Translations under genes and position numbers: made by a program
Assembly: GCF_019139535.1 (NCBI RefSeq)
Contig: NZ_CP077073.1
Coordinates: 5,360,501 to 5,424,500, forward strand
DNA length: 64,000 nt
DNA from: Pseudomonas muyukensis
GTDB lineage: Bacteria; Pseudomonadota; Gammaproteobacteria; Pseudomonadales; Pseudomonadaceae
Direction of reading: 5' to 3'
Shown: positions 9,560 through 18,721 of the stretch, piece by piece
How the letters are laid out: every line of letters begins with the position of its first letter
How positions within the stretch are numbered: the first letter of the stretch is position 1
The notes under the pieces: generated by a model
The model's input: the letters and a program-made list of their open reading frames with translations, nothing else
The model's database searches: none
Told to the model about the DNA's origin: nothing

Positions 9560-10156
9560 ATGACTGACTTCATCCTGAACGCCCAAGCGCGTACTGACCT
9601 GGGGAAAGGTGCGAGCCGCCGCCTGCGTCACTCCGCCAACATCCCTGCCGTTGTCTACGGTGGCGATAAAGAAGCCCAATCCCTGACCATCGTGGCCAAG
9701 GAAATCGCCAAGCTGTTCGAAAACGAAGCTGCCTTCAGCCACGTGATCGAACTGAACGTCGATGGCGCCAAGCAGAACGTCGTGGTCAAGGCCATGCAAC
9801 GTCACCCAGCCAAAGGCTTCATCATGCACGCCGACTTCGTTCGCGTCGTTGCTGGCCAGAAGCTGACCGCCAAGGTACCGGTTCACTTCATCAACGAAGA
9901 AGCCCCGGTCAAGAAAGGCGGCGAGATCTCGCACGTTGTTTCCGAGATCGAAGTGTCCTGCGAAGCCAAGGACCTGCCTGAGTTCATCGAAGTCGACCTG
10001 GCCAAGGCCGAAATCGGCACCATCATCCACCTGTCGGACCTGAAAGCTCCGAAAGGCGTAGAGTTCGTCGCTCTGGCCCACGGTGATGACAAAGCTGTTG
10101 CCAACGTCCACGCCCCGCGCGTTGCCGCTGACGCTGCTGAAGGCGCTGCCGAGTAA
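9560..10156 (+). CDS. rplY: 50S ribosomal protein L25, general stress (Ctc) long form
   Basis: Binds 5S rRNA in the large ribosomal subunit. The ATG at 9560 follows a clear ribosome binding site (ttggaga) and gives 198 residues: an N-terminal L25 domain (about 1-95) plus the C-terminal beta domain of the CTC/TL5 form (about 100-185, ending in an Ala-rich tail). The in-frame extension upstream to 9500 overlaps the terminator and is rejected. E. coli has only the short 94-residue form. The gene has its own transcription start, given the terminator upstream. Confidence 0.96.
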   Translation: MTDFILNAQARTDLGKGASRRLRHSANIPAVVYGGDKEAQSLTIVAKEIAKLFENEAAFSHVIELNVDGAKQNVVVKAMQRHPAKGFIMHADFVRVVAGQKLTAKVPVHFINEEAPVKKGGEISHVVSEIEVSCEAKDLPEFIEVDLAKAEIGTIIHLSDLKAPKGVEFVALAHGDDKAVANVHAPRVAADAAEGAAE

Positions 10157-10235
10157 TCCACTCGCACGCCGGCGTTGATCGGGTTACAGTGCCGCGCGCA
10201 CGGTAACCCACCAACTCCAAGGAAGAGCCCCTGAC

Positions 10236-10820
10236 GTGACCGCCATCCAGTTGATCGTCGGCCTGGGTAACCCCGGCCCCGAATACGAACAGACCCGGCA
10301 TAACGCAGGGGCTCTTTTCGTTGAACGCCTTGCCAGCGCCCAGCGCGTTTCGCTGTCCGCTGACAAAAAATATTTCGGCCTGACGGCTAAGTTCAGCCAT
10401 CAGGGCAACGATGTTCGCCTGCTGATCCCCACCACCTACATGAACCGCAGCGGCCAGTCCGTGGCGGCATTGGCCAATTTCTTCCGCATCAAGCCGGAAG
10501 CGATCCTGGTGGCGCATGACGAACTCGACCTGCCTCCGGGCGTCGCCAAGCTCAAGAAGGGCGGCGGCCACGGTGGGCACAACGGCCTGCGCGACATCAT
10601 CGCGCAGCTCGGCAACCAGAACGACTTCCACCGCCTGCGGCTTGGCATCGGCCACCCGGGCGACGCCAAACTGGTCTCCAACTTCGTCCTGGGCCGCGCG
10701 CCGCGCGCCGAGCAGGAGAAGCTCGACGCCAGCATCGATTTTGCCCTCGGCGTGCTGCCGGACGTGCTTGCCGGCGACTTCGCCAAGGCCATGCGCGAGC
10801 TGCACAGCCAGAAGGCCTGA
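10236..10820 (+). CDS. pth: Peptidyl-tRNA hydrolase
   Basis: Cleaves peptidyl-tRNAs released from stalled ribosomes so the tRNA can be reused. The start is GTG at 10236 with aaggaag 13 bases upstream. The 194-residue protein begins with LIVGLGNPG, containing the substrate residue N12, followed by TRHNAG with the catalytic histidine H22. It also has the typical HDELDLPPG and [11 protein letters not shown] segments. The gene ends 22 bases before ychF. The rplY-pth-ychF order is common in gammaproteobacteria. Confidence 0.97.
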   Translation: MTAIQLIVGLGNPGPEYEQTRHNAGALFVERLASAQRVSLSADKKYFGLTAKFSHQGNDVRLLIPTTYMNRSGQSVAALANFFRIKPEAILVAHDELDLPPGVAKLKKGGGHGGHNGLRDIIAQLGNQNDFHRLRLGIGHPGDAKLVSNFVLGRAPRAEQEKLDASIDFALGVLPDVLAGDFAKAMRELHSQKA

Positions 10821-10842
10821 CTCTTTAGAAAGGGGAATTCCC

Positions 10843-11943
10843 ATGGGTTTCAATTGCGGCATCGTCGGCCTGCCCAACGTCGGCAAGTCCACCCTGTTCA
10901 ACGCCCTGACCAAGTCCGGCATCGCGGCGGAGAACTTCCCCTTCTGCACCATCGAGCCGAACAGCGGCATCGTGCCGATGCCCGACGCGCGCCTGGCGGC
11001 ACTGGCAGAGATCGTCAAGCCTAACCGCATCCTGCCGACCACCATGGAGTTCGTCGACATCGCCGGCCTGGTCGCCGGTGCCTCCAAGGGCGAAGGCCTG
11101 GGCAACAAGTTCCTCGCCAACATCCGCGAGACCGACGCCATCGCCCACGTGGTGCGCTGCTTCGAAGACGAGAACGTGATCCACGTTTCCAACAGCGTCG
11201 ACCCCAAGCGCGACATCGAGATCATCGACCTCGAACTGATCTTCGCCGACCTCGACAGCTGCGAGAAGCAACTGCAGAAGGTTGCGCGCAACGCCAAGGG
11301 CGGTGACAAGGACGCCCTGGCGCAGAAGGCGATCCTGGAGAAACTGATCCCGCACTTCACCGAAGGCAAGCCGGCGCGCAGCCTGATGAAGCACATGGCC
11401 GACGACGAGAAGGCCTTGATCCGCGGCTTCCACCTGCTGACCAGCAAGCCGGTGATGTATATCGCCAACGTTGCCGAGGACGGCTTCGACAACAACCCGC
11501 ACCTGGACGTGGTCAAGGCCATCGCCGAGGAAGAAGGCGCGGTCGTGGTGCCGGTGTGCAACAAGATCGAAGCCGAGATCGCCGAGCTGGACGACGGCGA
11601 GGAGAAGGACATGTTCCTCGAGGCCCTGGGCCTGGAAGAGCCAGGCCTGAACCGCGTGATCCGCGCCGGTTACGAGCTGCTCAACCTGCAGACCTACTTC
11701 ACTGCCGGCGTGCAGGAAGTCCGCGCCTGGACCGTGCGCGTGGGCGCCACTGCGCCACAGGCAGCCGGCGTGATCCACACCGACTTCGAAAAAGGCTTCA
11801 TCCGCGCCGAAGTGGTGGCCTACGACGACTTCATCCAGTTCAAGGGTGAGAGCGGCGCCAAGGAAGCCGGCAAATGGCGCCTGGAAGGCAAGGACTACAT
11901 CGTCAAGGATGGCGACGTGATGCACTTCCGCTTCAACGTCTGA
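10843..11943 (+). CDS. ychF: Redox-regulated ATPase YchF (OLA1 family)
   Basis: An Obg-family P-loop NTPase that prefers ATP, binds the ribosome and takes part in stress responses. The start ATG at 10843 follows aaagggg. The 366-residue protein has the P-loop GLPNVGKS near residues 9-16, the FVDIAGLV switch II motif, a coiled-coil insertion, a CNKIEAEI segment where other G proteins have NKxD, and a C-terminal TGS domain ending in [10 protein letters not shown]. The upstream in-frame extension lies inside pth and is rejected. It is followed by a strong terminator. Confidence 0.97.
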   Translation: MGFNCGIVGLPNVGKSTLFNALTKSGIAAENFPFCTIEPNSGIVPMPDARLAALAEIVKPNRILPTTMEFVDIAGLVAGASKGEGLGNKFLANIRETDAIAHVVRCFEDENVIHVSNSVDPKRDIEIIDLELIFADLDSCEKQLQKVARNAKGGDKDALAQKAILEKLIPHFTEGKPARSLMKHMADDEKALIRGFHLLTSKPVMYIANVAEDGFDNNPHLDVVKAIAEEEGAVVVPVCNKIEAEIAELDDGEEKDMFLEALGLEEPGLNRVIRAGYELLNLQTYFTAGVQEVRAWTVRVGATAPQAAGVIHTDFEKGFIRAEVVAYDDFIQFKGESGAKEAGKWRLEGKDYIVKDGDVMHFRFNV

Positions 11944-11963
11944 GCCAACAGCCCACGCTGGGA

Positions 11964-12005
11964 AAAGCCCCTTGAGCGTTCGCGTTCAAGGGGCTTTGTT
12001 TTTTT
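11964..12005 (+). terminator. Rho-independent terminator after ychF
   Basis: The stem aaagccccttgag pairs with ttcaaggggcttt across a short GC loop and is followed by a T-rich run (tgttttttt). It closes the rplY-pth-ychF transcript. Confidence 0.9.
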
Positions 12006-12109
12006 GCGGGTTAGGTGAGCGTTTCGCTGACTGACTGCCAGCAGTTTTGCATTTATCGCCCCCGCAGCCGGGTTCAGGCTAGACGCTTTTGCGCAGACAG
12101 GACTCGCTC

Positions 12110-12400
12110 ATGAAGCCCCCTCGCCCCCAGGCTATCCCCACCGTGCAGGTGGACACCGACGAAGTGATCGTCACCGAATGGCGCTTCGCCCCTGGCGCCG
12201 AAACCGGGCGTCATCTGCATGGCCATGACTATGTGGTGGTGCCAATGACCGACGGCACCTTGCTGCTGGAGACGCCGGAAGGTGAGAAACGGGCGGCACT
12301 GGTGGCGGGCCAGAGTTATTTTCGCAAGGCGGGGGTCGAGCACAACGTGATCAATGCCAGTGACCACGAGATCGTGTTCATCGAGACCGAATTGAAGTAG
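12110..12400 (+). CDS. Small cupin-domain protein
   Basis: A 96-residue single-domain cupin. It contains the family's metal-binding pattern in the form RHLHGHDYVVVPMTDGTLLLE followed by the second cupin motif region ending KAGVEHNVINASDHEIVFIE. The histidines of HLHGHD and EHN are the likely metal ligands. The ATG at 12110 is preceded by agga at suitable spacing; a TTG at 12089 would add 7 residues. No substrate can be read from the sequence. It is monocistronic, between the ychF terminator and an MFS gene. Confidence 0.8.
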   Translation: MKPPRPQAIPTVQVDTDEVIVTEWRFAPGAETGRHLHGHDYVVVPMTDGTLLLETPEGEKRAALVAGQSYFRKAGVEHNVINASDHEIVFIETELK

Positions 12401-12595
12401 TTCACGTGTGCAGCCCGGCTCCTGGAGGGTCGGCGCCGCACCTTCACCCACCGTGCGCAACCGTCTACAATTGCTCCTGCTTGAACCGGGATAACCGAAG
12501 CACTGCCTCGAAACCCGATGGACCTGACCCTTGCCGGTCACCCGTCGGGACAAATGGGTCCGGACCTTGGCCGGCCTGTTTATCGGAGGCAACAC
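12401..12595 (+). promoter_or_regulatory. Leader region of the MFS gene with several short inverted repeats
   Basis: No gene is visible. The stretch contains small dyads such as tgacc/ggtca around 12524-12542, cccgtcggg near 12541-12549 and ggtccggacc near 12558-12567, and a strong ribosome binding site (ggagg) at its end. It could be a structured 5' leader or an operator, but I recognise no riboswitch class in it. Confidence 0.35.
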
Positions 12596-13768
12596 ATGAC
12601 CCCGCGTATCTGGCTGCTGGCCCTGGCGACCTTCGTCACGGGCATGGCTGAAAACATCACTGTCGGCATCCTGCCGTCCCTGGCCAATGGCCTGGCCGTA
12701 CCGCTCGGCATCGCCGGGCAACTGACCACGGTCTTTTCCCTGAGCTTCGCGCTCGCCGCCCCCTTCTCCCCGCTGTTGACCACCCGCTTGCCATTGCGAC
12801 GCCTGCTGTGCATCAGCTTGGCGTTGTTCGCCTTGTGCAACCTGGCCGCGGCACTGGCGCCAGGCTACGGCGCCTTGCTGCTCGCCCGAATCGGCATGGC
12901 CGCCAGCAGCGCCCTGACCTGCCTGACCTGTACCCTGATGGCCACGCGCATGGTCCCCGAGGCCCTGCGCGGGCGCGCCATCGGGGTGATTTTCATGGGT
13001 ATCTGCAGCTCGCTGGTGCTGGGCGTGCCCGCCGGCATGCTGCTGTGCGAGGTGCTCGGCTGGCGTGGCGTGTTCGCCGGGTTGAGCCTGCTGGCACTGG
13101 CCGTGCTGCTGATGGCCTGGCGCGGCCTGGAGCAGCTGCAGAGTAGCGAGCGCATCGCCCTGGGCAGTTACCTGCGCCACCTGCGTAACGGCCGCCTGCT
13201 CGCGGCCCAAGGGGTGTCGCTGCTGATGATCGCCGGGCACTTCACCGTGTTCGCCTACCTTGCGCCCTATGCCCTGCAGGTCGCCGATGTCCCCGCGCAA
13301 TGGCTGGCGGCGCTGTTCGCCGCCTTTGGCATCGCCGGGGTTTCGGGGGGGTATGTCGGCGGCTGGATGGCGGACCGGCTCGGCCCGAGCACCTCCATCG
13401 CCCTGGCCCCCCTGCTCTACCTCGCCAGCCTGCTGGTGTTGCCGTTGAGCGCCGACACCCCCTGGCTGTTCCTGCCGATCATGATGCTGTGGGGCGCCTT
13501 GAGCTGGACCACCTCGCCGGTGGTGCAGAACTACCTGGCTAGCCGTGGCCCGGACACCTTCCCCGCGGGCATGAGCCTGAACATGTCCGCCATGCACCTG
13601 GGCGTAGGCCTGGGTTCGGCCATTGGCGGGGCGGTGATCGGCACGGCGACGCTGTCGGCCACCCCCTGGGCGGGTGCCGCACTGACCGCCGTGGCCGCGG
13701 TCCTGGCACTCTGCTCGGCGCGTCCGGCGGCCTCGACGGCGTTCAGCGAGCGCGATGTGGCCGCGTAG
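12596..13768 (+). CDS. MFS transporter, DHA1 type (AraJ-like drug/sugar efflux)
   Basis: A 390-residue inner-membrane protein with about 12 hydrophobic segments and the layout of proton-driven exporters of the DHA1 group. The start ATG at 12596 has tatcggagg upstream; the extended frame from 12518 is rejected because its first 26 residues are hydrophilic and lack this site. Segments such as GMAENITVGILPSLANGL and GRAIGVIFMGICSSLVLGVPAG resemble the AraJ/sugar-efflux group. The substrate is unknown. The gene converges with the LysR gene downstream and overlaps its 3' end by 26 bases. Confidence 0.85.
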   Translation: MTPRIWLLALATFVTGMAENITVGILPSLANGLAVPLGIAGQLTTVFSLSFALAAPFSPLLTTRLPLRRLLCISLALFALCNLAAALAPGYGALLLARIGMAASSALTCLTCTLMATRMVPEALRGRAIGVIFMGICSSLVLGVPAGMLLCEVLGWRGVFAGLSLLALAVLLMAWRGLEQLQSSERIALGSYLRHLRNGRLLAAQGVSLLMIAGHFTVFAYLAPYALQVADVPAQWLAALFAAFGIAGVSGGYVGGWMADRLGPSTSIALAPLLYLASLLVLPLSADTPWLFLPIMMLWGALSWTTSPVVQNYLASRGPDTFPAGMSLNMSAMHLGVGLGSAIGGAVIGTATLSATPWAGAALTAVAAVLALCSARPAASTAFSERDVAA

Positions 13769-14711
13769 CCGCCTGCTCTTGCTCGAACGCCTCGGCCAGG
13801 AAGTCGATCAGCTTGCGCACTGCGGGCATCAGCCCGCGCCGGGAAGGAAACAGCGCCACCACCTCACCTTCCCGTGGCGCCCAGCCGTCGAGCACCAGCA
13901 CCAACTGCCCGCTGGCCAGGTCGGCGGCGACCGCCTCCTCGGGCAGCAACACCACGCCGACACCGGCCAGGGCGCCCTCGCGCAATACCGCCAGGTCATC
14001 CGAGACGATACGTGGGCGAAACGGCACGGCGGCTTCGGCGCCCTGCGGGCCTTCCAGCAGCCAGGTGAAATCCTGCACGTTGACGCCCCAGCACAGGCTG
14101 GGCAGTGCCTGCAACTGCTCGGGCCGTTGCGGCTTGCCGTGCGCGGCCAGCAAGCCGGGCGACGCCACCAGGCACTGCCGGCTCGGCGCCAGGCGGCGCA
14201 TGATCAGCTCACTGCTTTCCAGCGGCTGGTGACGCACGCTGAGCACCAAGTCGAAGCCTTCACCAATTACATCGACGCGGCGGTTGTAGCTCTTGACCAG
14301 CAACTCGACCACCGGGCATTGCGCCATGAAGCGCGCCAGCATCGGTGCCAGCCGCGAATCGAGCAGCGCCGTGCTGCTGGCCAGGCGTACGATGCCGCGC
14401 GGCTCGGCGCGGTTGCGCTCGACCGCGTCCTCGGCCGCCACGGCCTGTTCAAGCATGCCCAGGCAGTGGCGGTAGTACTCCAGCCCCACCTCGGTAACCT
14501 GGAACTGCCGCGTCGAGCGCTGCACCAGGCGCACGCCCAGGCGTTCCTCGAGCTTGGCCAGGCGCCGGCTCAGGCGCGACTTGGGCAGGCCCAGGATGCG
14601 CCCGGCCGGGGCGAAACCGCCGTGCTCCACCACCTTGGCATAGAGGTACAGGTCGTTCAGGTCGAACATCGGCAACGCACGTCCACGGGCCACTGCGCCA
14701 TCCTCGCTCAT
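13743..14711 (-). CDS. LysR-family transcriptional regulator at the end of the efflux operon
   Basis: A 322-residue regulator if the ATG at 14711 is used. An internal ATG at 14669 gives 308 residues and begins with the typical LysR start MFDLNDLYLYAKVVEHGGFA. The winged helix-turn-helix spans about the first 60 residues (SRLSRRLAKLEERLGVRLVQRS), followed by the substrate-binding domain. The 14711 start overlaps the HlyD stop in an ATGA, so this regulator is the last gene of the FUSC-DUF1656-HlyD unit rather than divergent from it. The AaeR regulator of the E. coli aae system is also LysR type but divergent. It likely senses an aromatic acid or similar effector, which is inference from its neighbours. 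Confidence 0.87.
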   Translation of the reverse strand: MSEDGAVARGRALPMFDLNDLYLYAKVVEHGGFAPAGRILGLPKSRLSRRLAKLEERLGVRLVQRSTRQFQVTEVGLEYYRHCLGMLEQAVAAEDAVERNRAEPRGIVRLASSTALLDSRLAPMLARFMAQCPVVELLVKSYNRRVDVIGEGFDLVLSVRHQPLESSELIMRRLAPSRQCLVASPGLLAAHGKPQRPEQLQALPSLCWGVNVQDFTWLLEGPQGAEAAVPFRPRIVSDDLAVLREGALAGVGVVLLPEEAVAADLASGQLVLVLDGWAPREGEVVALFPSRRGLMPAVRKLIDFLAEAFEQEQAATRPHRAR

Positions 14712-15655
14712 GGTTCGAGGATCGTCACGGTGGCGGTGGTACCGGCGCGCAGCACCGGCCCTTGCCCCGGGTCCAGGCGCAGGCGCACCGGCACGCGCTG
14801 GGCCAGCTTGACCCAGGTGTAGTTGGGGTTGACGTTGGCCAGCAGGCGATTGCCGGGCTGGTTCTCACGGTCGGTGATGGCGTAGGCGATGCTTTCCACT
14901 CTGCCCTGCAGGGCTTCGCCGCTCATCAGCACCACCCTCGCCCGGCTGCCGACCTGGATCCGTGGCAACTTGGTTTCCTCGAAATAGCCACTGACATGGA
15001 ACGAGTCGCTGTCCACCAGCGCCAGCAACGCCGCGCCCGGCTGGGCGAAGTCACCCTGGCGGGTCAACAGGTTGGTGACATGGCCGTTGACCGGCGCCAG
15101 CACCCGGGTGCGCTGCAGGTCGAGACGGGCCTGTTCCAGGGTTGCCTCGGCCAGCTGCACGTTGGCCTGCGCCAGGCCCAGGCTGGACTGCTCGCGCAAC
15201 AGGTCGGCCTGGGCCACCGCCACCTCGGTGCGTGACTTCTCCCACTCCTCGGCGGAAATCGCCGACAACGATTGCAGCTTGCGCCGGCGCTGTTCCTCGC
15301 TGCCGCGCTGTTTGAGCAGCGCCTGGTTGGCGACGATGTTGGCCTGCGACTGCCCCAGTGCCGCGCGGGCCACTTCGACCGCGCGCTGGGCGTGCAGCAC
15401 CGCCAGCTCATAGCGCGCCGGGTCGATCTGCAGCAGCAGGTCGCCCTTGTGCACGAACTGGTTGTCCTGCACCGGCAAGGCCACGATCGGGCCACTGACC
15501 TCCGCCGCCAGGGTCACCACGTCTGCGCGGACCCGGGCATCGCGGGTCCAGGGCGCCTGGGTGTAGTGCACCCAGGCGAACCAACCCAGCACGATGGCCA
15601 GCGCCACCACCACCAGGGTCAAACTGCGCGACAGCAAGGGTTTGATCGACGGCAT
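14708..15655 (-). CDS. HlyD/AaeA-family membrane fusion (periplasmic adaptor) protein
   Basis: A 315-residue adaptor with one N-terminal membrane anchor (about residues 8-30), a lipoyl/barrel-sandwich segment split around a coiled coil (residues about 80-180, rich in Ala/Gln/Glu), and a beta-barrel part (FHVSGYFEETKLPRIQVGS). It links the inner-membrane pump to an outer-membrane channel in the p-hydroxybenzoate efflux type AaeA. It begins at the base next to the DUF1656 stop and overlaps the LysR start by 4 bases, so it is co-translated with both. Confidence 0.92.
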   Translation of the reverse strand: MPSIKPLLSRSLTLVVVALAIVLGWFAWVHYTQAPWTRDARVRADVVTLAAEVSGPIVALPVQDNQFVHKGDLLLQIDPARYELAVLHAQRAVEVARAALGQSQANIVANQALLKQRGSEEQRRRKLQSLSAISAEEWEKSRTEVAVAQADLLREQSSLGLAQANVQLAEATLEQARLDLQRTRVLAPVNGHVTNLLTRQGDFAQPGAALLALVDSDSFHVSGYFEETKLPRIQVGSRARVVLMSGEALQGRVESIAYAITDRENQPGNRLLANVNPNYTWVKLAQRVPVRLRLDPGQGPVLRAGTTATVTILEP

Positions 15656-15862
15656 CTACACACGCACTCCCATCCACAACAGCAAGGCCGCACATAGGGC
15701 GGCATACACGGCGCCCTGGAACAGCGCCGGGTGCCAGACGAACGCCAGCACCCCCAACCGGCGCAGCACGGCATCGACCAGCAGGAACAACGGCAGCGCC
15801 AGCAACAGCGCCTGGGCGATGGGTGGCAGGTATACCCCACCCACCTCGAAATCAATGGGCAT
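15656..15862 (-). CDS. DUF1656 small membrane protein (AaeX-like)
   Basis: A 68-residue protein with two hydrophobic helices (about 14-34 and 42-66) and the conserved start MPIDFEVGGVYLPP. Proteins of this family almost always lie between a FUSC pump and its HlyD partner, as here. It overlaps the FUSC stop by 11 bases and directly abuts the HlyD start. Its function is not established; it may be an accessory subunit of the efflux pump. Confidence 0.9.
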   Translation of the reverse strand: MPIDFEVGGVYLPPIAQALLLALPLFLLVDAVLRRLGVLAFVWHPALFQGAVYAALCAALLLWMGVRV

Positions 15863-18008
15863 CGGCCACCTCCGTCAGTGGCGCCGGGACATCCGCCGCC
15901 CATACACCGCGATAACGCGCCAGCAGTTGCCCGGCGACCGCCAGCGCGACCCGCAGGATGAACAGCTGGCGCAACGCCTCACGCCCGCCGGGCACCAGCG
16001 CGCCATGCAGGGTGTCGAGCACCTGGCCCTGGCGCTCGACGTCCTGCAGCAGTACGTCGAGCTCGACCCGGCCACGACCGCCGATCACCTCGGCCATCGC
16101 CTGCAAACCTTCGAGCAGGCGCTGGCGGGTCAGCAACGGCAGGGCCAGTTCGCTCTCGCACAGGTTACGCGCCTGCGCCAGGGCGATGGCCAGCGCCGGG
16201 CACACCAGCGCGCAGTCGAAACGTTCGCGCGAAGCGCTGTCGGTGGCCGCCGGCAGCACGCCAAGCATGGCCGACAAGCGATCCAGCTGGCGGCTCTCGA
16301 AGGCGAACTGCCCGGCCAGTGTGCCTGGGTCACTGACCTGCCGGTAGACATCCTCGCGGGTCAGGCCGAACAGCCGGGCGATACGCCGTTGCGGGTTGAA
16401 CGGGAAGACCAGGGCGAACACCGTCATCGCCAGCACCCCGGCCATCAGGTAGCCCCCGGCGAACTCGAACCACTGGATGTCGCTGTTGTGGTAGGCACCG
16501 ACATTCTGCGGCCCGATCATCAACAGGCTGATCAGGCCGATGCCCATGCCGATCCCGGCAGTCATTGGATTGGCCAGGCCCACCGCCGCCAGGTAGAGCA
16601 AGGGCACCAGGCACAGCGCCAGCATCTCGAAATCGGTGAACAGCGGCAGCAAGGCGAACTGATACAACGCCGACAAGCCCATGCCCACCAGCAGCCCGCG
16701 GTTGTAGTTCTGGCTGGCCAGCAAGGGCCGTGGCAGGGTCGCCATCAGCGAGCACATCACGCCCATCAGGATCACCGCCGAACGCGCGCCATCCCAGGCG
16801 GTCTCGATCCACAGCCCGCCGATCAGCAGCAGCGCCAGGCAGGCGCGCACGGCGTTCATCCCTGCCAGCGGCCAGTCCAGGTGCAGCGCGCCGGCGCGGC
16901 CAGGCGGTTGCGGGCAACTGGCCAGGCGCCCCTGCTGGATCGCCTCGTTCAGCTCGATCAGCTCGTCCAGTTGCTGCAGCAGGCGCGCCTGCTCCCAGCG
17001 CAGGGCCCAGGCCAGGGCACGCAGTTGCGCCGGCAAGGGTTCGTTGAGGAACTCGGCGCGGTCGGCGGCTTCATCGAAGCCTTTGTGCAGGGTACGCAGG
17101 GTTTGCCGGTGCTGCGCCGACAGGGCCATGCCCTCCCGGGCCAGCGCCTCGAGGCTGTTCAGCTCGGCGTCGCGCAGCAGCTGGATATCCGTGGGCAGCG
17201 GCCCCTGCCAGTGCGCCTTGACCAGCTCTCGCTGCTGGCGCAACACCAACAGCCGTGACACCAGCAACACCAGTTGGTTGGCGAACAATTGCACCAGCCC
17301 GTCGCCACTGCGCAGGTGCGGCGCGTCGAAATACAGGTGCCGGCGCAGGCCCTCCAGGGCGCTGATCTCGGCGATCAACTGGGCCTGGCGCTGACGGAAG
17401 GCGGCCTCGTCTTCTTCGGTGCGGACCACCTCGGCGGCATGCCGGGCAATCAGCTTGAGCAGGCTGTCGACCTTGGCGAAGTAGCTGCTGGCCACCGCCT
17501 GCGGGCGTGCCGTCAGCAGGCTGACCACCGCCACGCAGCCCACCGCCAGCAAGGTTTCGGTCACCCGGGTGACCGCCAGCATGAAGGTGCCCTCGGGCTC
17601 CGGCACGGCGAGCATGGCCACCACCACGGCGGTGAAGCCACTGAGCACGAAGGCATGGGAATCGGTATAGCGCAGCAAGGTGCCGCCAGCGGTGCACAGC
17701 CCCAGCCACAGGGCCAGGGCGACCACCAGGGTGTAGGGCATCTGGGCGAACAAGGCCATCAGCAGCACCGCCACCGCCGCGCCGACCACCGTGCCCAGCA
17801 CCTGGGCCAGGCTGCGCTTGAGGGTCATACCGGCCAGCGGCAGGCTGATGATGATCACCGTCATCAGCGCCCACTTGGGTTGTTCCAGGTCGAACACGAA
17901 CGCCAGGTAAAGACACAGCAGGCCGGCTACCACGGTGCGCAGCGCAAACAGCAGCACATCGCGACCGGGCTTGAGCGCCAGCCTGAAATAGGCAATCAGT
18001 GGGGCCAT
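15852..18008 (-). CDS. FUSC/AaeB-family inner-membrane efflux pump
   Basis: A 718-residue aromatic-acid-exporter-family protein. It has two hydrophobic blocks of about five to six membrane segments each (residues about 15-165 and 380-520), each followed by a large cytoplasmic helical part. This duplicated layout is that of AaeB and FUSC-domain proteins. It works with the HlyD adaptor encoded downstream. The start ATG at 18008 lies 58 bases after the first hydrolase gene, with a GC-rich dyad between them. The substrate is not visible; aromatic carboxylic acids are the known substrates of the E. coli relative. Confidence 0.92.
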   Translation of the reverse strand: MAPLIAYFRLALKPGRDVLLFALRTVVAGLLCLYLAFVFDLEQPKWALMTVIIISLPLAGMTLKRSLAQVLGTVVGAAVAVLLMALFAQMPYTLVVALALWLGLCTAGGTLLRYTDSHAFVLSGFTAVVVAMLAVPEPEGTFMLAVTRVTETLLAVGCVAVVSLLTARPQAVASSYFAKVDSLLKLIARHAAEVVRTEEDEAAFRQRQAQLIAEISALEGLRRHLYFDAPHLRSGDGLVQLFANQLVLLVSRLLVLRQQRELVKAHWQGPLPTDIQLLRDAELNSLEALAREGMALSAQHRQTLRTLHKGFDEAADRAEFLNEPLPAQLRALAWALRWEQARLLQQLDELIELNEAIQQGRLASCPQPPGRAGALHLDWPLAGMNAVRACLALLLIGGLWIETAWDGARSAVILMGVMCSLMATLPRPLLASQNYNRGLLVGMGLSALYQFALLPLFTDFEMLALCLVPLLYLAAVGLANPMTAGIGMGIGLISLLMIGPQNVGAYHNSDIQWFEFAGGYLMAGVLAMTVFALVFPFNPQRRIARLFGLTREDVYRQVSDPGTLAGQFAFESRQLDRLSAMLGVLPAATDSASRERFDCALVCPALAIALAQARNLCESELALPLLTRQRLLEGLQAMAEVIGGRGRVELDVLLQDVERQGQVLDTLHGALVPGGREALRQLFILRVALAVAGQLLARYRGVWAADVPAPLTEVADAH

Positions 18009-18034
18009 CCATTACCTCGTAACCGGGGTGACGC

Positions 18035-18060
18035 GCCCGGGCCCGCGCACGAGCCCGGGC
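18035..18060 (-). repeat. GC-rich dyad between the hydrolase and FUSC genes
   Basis: The 8-base palindrome gcccgggc occurs at 18035-18042 and 18053-18060, so the two copies can pair with a 10-base loop. It lacks a T tract and therefore looks like a processing or attenuation hairpin rather than a full terminator within the leftward transcript. Confidence 0.4.
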
Positions 18061-18066
18061 AGGCGG

Positions 18067-18687
18067 TCACTTGTTCAGCTTGTCGAAGCTGGTCATCAGG
18101 TTACGGTAATCCGGGATGTGGTTGGAGAACAACGTGCCGAGCCCTTCGATGTCGTTGCGCCAGTCGCGGTGCAGCTCGCAGGCCACGCCGAACCAGGTCA
18201 TCAGTTGCGCCCCGGCCGCTTCCATACGGCGCCAGGCCGAGTCGCGGGTCAGTTCGTTGAAGGTGCCGGAGGCATCGGTGACGACGAACACATCGAAGCC
18301 TTCCTCCAGCGCCGACAAGGCTGGGAAGGCCACGCACACCTCGGTGACCACGCCGGCGATGATCAGTTGCTTCTTGCCGGTGGCCTTCACCGCCTTGACG
18401 AAGTCCTCGTTGTCCCAGGCATTGATGTTGCCGGGGCGGGCGATGTACGGCGCATCGGCGAACTGCTCCTTGAGCTCGGGCACCAGCGGGCCGTTGGGGC
18501 CGCTCTCGAAGCTGGTGGTGAGGATGGTCGGCAGCTTGAAGTACTTGGCCAGGTCGGACAGCGCCAGCACGTTGTTCTTGAACCGGTCCGGGTCGATGTC
18601 GCGCACCAGTGACAGCAGCCCGGTCTGGTGGTCGACCAGCAGGACGGCAGCGTCGTTCTTGTCCAGACGCTTGTATTGGAATGCCAT
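18067..18687 (-). CDS. Isochorismatase-family (YcaC-like) cysteine hydrolase, copy 1
   Basis: A 206-residue cytoplasmic hydrolase related to E. coli YcaC. The family's catalytic triad is visible as the Asp of LLVDHQTGLL (about residue 19), a Lys in the middle region and the Cys of TEVCVAFPALSA (about residue 118), together with the cis-peptide region before it. The ATG at 18687 follows aggagat. A paralogue of similar length lies 34 bases upstream on the same strand and the FUSC operon 58 bases downstream, suggesting one transcript. The substrate is unknown. Confidence 0.9.
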   Translation of the reverse strand: MAFQYKRLDKNDAAVLLVDHQTGLLSLVRDIDPDRFKNNVLALSDLAKYFKLPTILTTSFESGPNGPLVPELKEQFADAPYIARPGNINAWDNEDFVKAVKATGKKQLIIAGVVTEVCVAFPALSALEEGFDVFVVTDASGTFNELTRDSAWRRMEAAGAQLMTWFGVACELHRDWRNDIEGLGTLFSNHIPDYRNLMTSFDKLNK

Positions 18688-18721
18688 GGTGGATCTCCTT
18701 GCGTGGATTGAAAAGGGTGGC

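Noticed and set aside
12401..12595. Guanidine or other known riboswitch before the MFS exporter
   Set aside because: No repeated ACGR loops and no recognisable conserved core. Only short dyads are visible.
15594..17258. 554-codon plus-strand frame across the FUSC genes
   Set aside because: Shadow of the FUSC and DUF1656 genes, with Gln/His-rich content typical of the opposite frame of GC-rich coding DNA.
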